NCBI RefSeq assembly: GCF_003149145.1
Contig: NZ_QGDQ01000001.1
Location: forward strand, 434,001 to 498,000
Origin: Quadrisphaera granulorum
GTDB lineage: Bacteria; Actinomycetota; Actinomycetes; Actinomycetales; Quadrisphaeraceae
DNA: 64,000 bases
Direction: 5' to 3'
Part shown: piece after piece, positions 63,331-64,000 of the stretch
Position numbering within the stretch: position 1 is the first letter of the stretch
Layout: each line of letters begins with the position of its first letter
Made by a program: the position numbers and the translations under genes
The notes under the pieces: model-generated
Told to the model about the DNA's origin: nothing
Database searches by the model: none
The model's input: the letters and a program-made list of their open reading frames with translations, nothing else

Positions 63331-64000
63331 AGGTGGACCTCCAGGTCGGCCGCAGCGCCCGAGGTGGGCAGGGCACGGGAGACGCAGGCCATGGCGCAGC
63401 GGCCGGCGCGCTTCTCGTCGTCGTCGAGATAGAGGTCGCGGTGCACGAGGCGCCCGCCCTCGGGAACCGTGACCGACACCCGGCACTCACCGCACACGCC
63501 CTGGCGACACAGGTTCGGGACCGCGAGCCCGGCGTCCTCCAGGGCTTCCAGCAGGCTGGTGCCCGCCGGCACCTCCACGGTGCGGCCGGCCACCGCCACC
63601 TGGAACGGTGCGCCCGGGTCGAGGGCCTCGACGCCGAACGACTCGGTGTGCACGCGGCTCGCCGGCCATCCGCTGCGCGCTGCAGCCGCGGTGACCAGCT
63701 CCATGAAACCCGCCGGACCGCAGCAGTACAGGTGGGTGCCGAACGGCTGGGTGCGCAGCAGGTCGTCCAGGAGAGCGGTGAAGGATTCGCGGTCGGTGAC
63801 CGTGGTGACCCGTGCTCCGCGTGCGGCCAGCTCGGCCAGGTCGGCGGCGTGCGCCCCCGCGCCGCTGCGGTGCAGGTGCACCAGCTCCGCGTCACGACCC
63901 CAGCGCACCGCCGAGCGCAAGTGGGAGACCAGCGGCGTGACACCGATCCCGGCGCCCAGCAGCAGGTGCTTGGCCGCCCGCTGGACCGGAGCGAAGCCGC
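63327..64000 (-). CDS. FMN/2Fe-2S oxidoreductase (PDR/VanB type), 5' end outside window
   Basis: At least 224 residues of an NAD(P)H-dependent reductase are seen. The part closest to the window edge reads LLLGAGIGVTPLVSHLRSAVRWG (end of the NAD fold), then HLYCCGPAGFMELVTAAAARSG (about 100 residues in; NAD ribose/nicotinamide motif). The C-terminal ferredoxin domain has VEVPAGTSLLEALEDAGLAVPNLCRQGVCGECRVSV and GRCAMACVSRA, giving the four 2Fe-2S cysteines (C-x4-C-x2-C...C). This is the reductase partner in the DUF3445 demethylase system. It is coupled to that gene by a 4-bp overlap. The N-terminal FMN domain lies beyond position 64000. Confidence 0.85.
   Translation of the reverse strand, partial: GFAPVQRAAKHLLLGAGIGVTPLVSHLRSAVRWGRDAELVHLHRSGAGAHAADLAELAARGARVTTVTDRESFTALLDDLLRTQPFGTHLYCCGPAGFMELVTAAAARSGWPASRVHTESFGVEALDPGAPFQVAVAGRTVEVPAGTSLLEALEDAGLAVPNLCRQGVCGECRVSVTVPEGGRLVHRDLYLDDDEKRAGRCAMACVSRALPTSGAAADLEVHL

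Overview
The window is a chromosomal segment of a very GC-rich Gram-positive bacterium, almost certainly an Actinomycetota member. GTG starts are frequent, and the backbone has the actinobacterial order ispC(dxr)-rseP-ispG-GNAT-proS-DUF4439-rimP-nusA-rnpM-infB-DUF503-rbfA-truB-ribF-rpsO-pnp-M16 protease-dapB-thyX-dfrA. A Kineosporiales-like lineage (Kineococcus/Quadrisphaera type) is my guess from gene content and cannot be proven from the sequence alone. I found no rRNA, tRNA, CRISPR array, IS element or prophage, and no gene-free stretch longer than 300 bp.

Layout. 1-8.9 kb is mixed accessory and metabolic: an ABC-F C-terminus, a DivIVA-repeat protein, a secreted GH43-like protein, a PabB-PabC fusion for folate, a GH13 amylase divergent from a TetR regulator with a palindrome between them, a DedA-like protein, a YdeI-like protein, an XRE regulator plus membrane partner with two operator-like palindromes, and a split-barrel flavin/F420 protein. 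8.9-14 kb is an amine/amino-acid catabolism block: class III aminotransferase, Lrp regulator, APC permease and saccharopine-dehydrogenase-like protein. 14-20.8 kb holds an ATPase, a YtxH-like protein, a GNAT protein, a decayed FemAB-like gene, an esterase, a zinc protease, gabT and a YbhN-like membrane protein. 20.8-28.6 kb carries the MEP isoprenoid genes dxr and ispG around the site-2 protease, then proS. An AbiEi/DUF559 gene sits just before proS, bracketed by two copies of one hairpin repeat. 28.6-39.6 kb is the translation/ribosome-maturation cluster (rimP, nusA, rnpM, infB, DUF503, rbfA, truB), interrupted by a GGDEF-EAL protein. 39.6-44.7 kb has a GAF regulator with aldehyde dehydrogenase and DUF779, an S49 protease and a 59-residue protein. 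44.7-51.3 kb is ribF, rpsO, pnp, an M16 protease, dapB and a small membrane protein. 51.3-64 kb is more variable: a repeat-bracketed membrane protein, a DUF4394 protein with an ECF sigma/anti-sigma pair, an acyltransferase-like protein, a HAD phosphatase, two CNNM/CorC proteins, thyX-dfrA, a YoaK-like protein and a DUF3445 heme demethylase with its reductase running off the window edge.

How the genes work together. thyX and dfrA form a coupled thymidylate/folate unit, and the PabBC fusion feeds the same folate pool. dxr and ispG make isoprenoid precursors. The nusA/infB/rbfA/rimP/truB genes serve transcription-translation coupling and 30S maturation. The aminotransferase, permease, Lrp, saccharopine-dehydrogenase-like protein and gabT suggest polyamine, lysine or GABA use.

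The most unusual signal lies between genes. It is a set of short AT-richer repeat elements in three hairpin types (CCATGATCAC, GCAGAAG and GAATGGCACAGGG), plus tandem 12-13 bp minisatellites sitting at or just after stop codons. Two genes, at about 25.7 kb and 51.3 kb, are bracketed by copies of such repeats.
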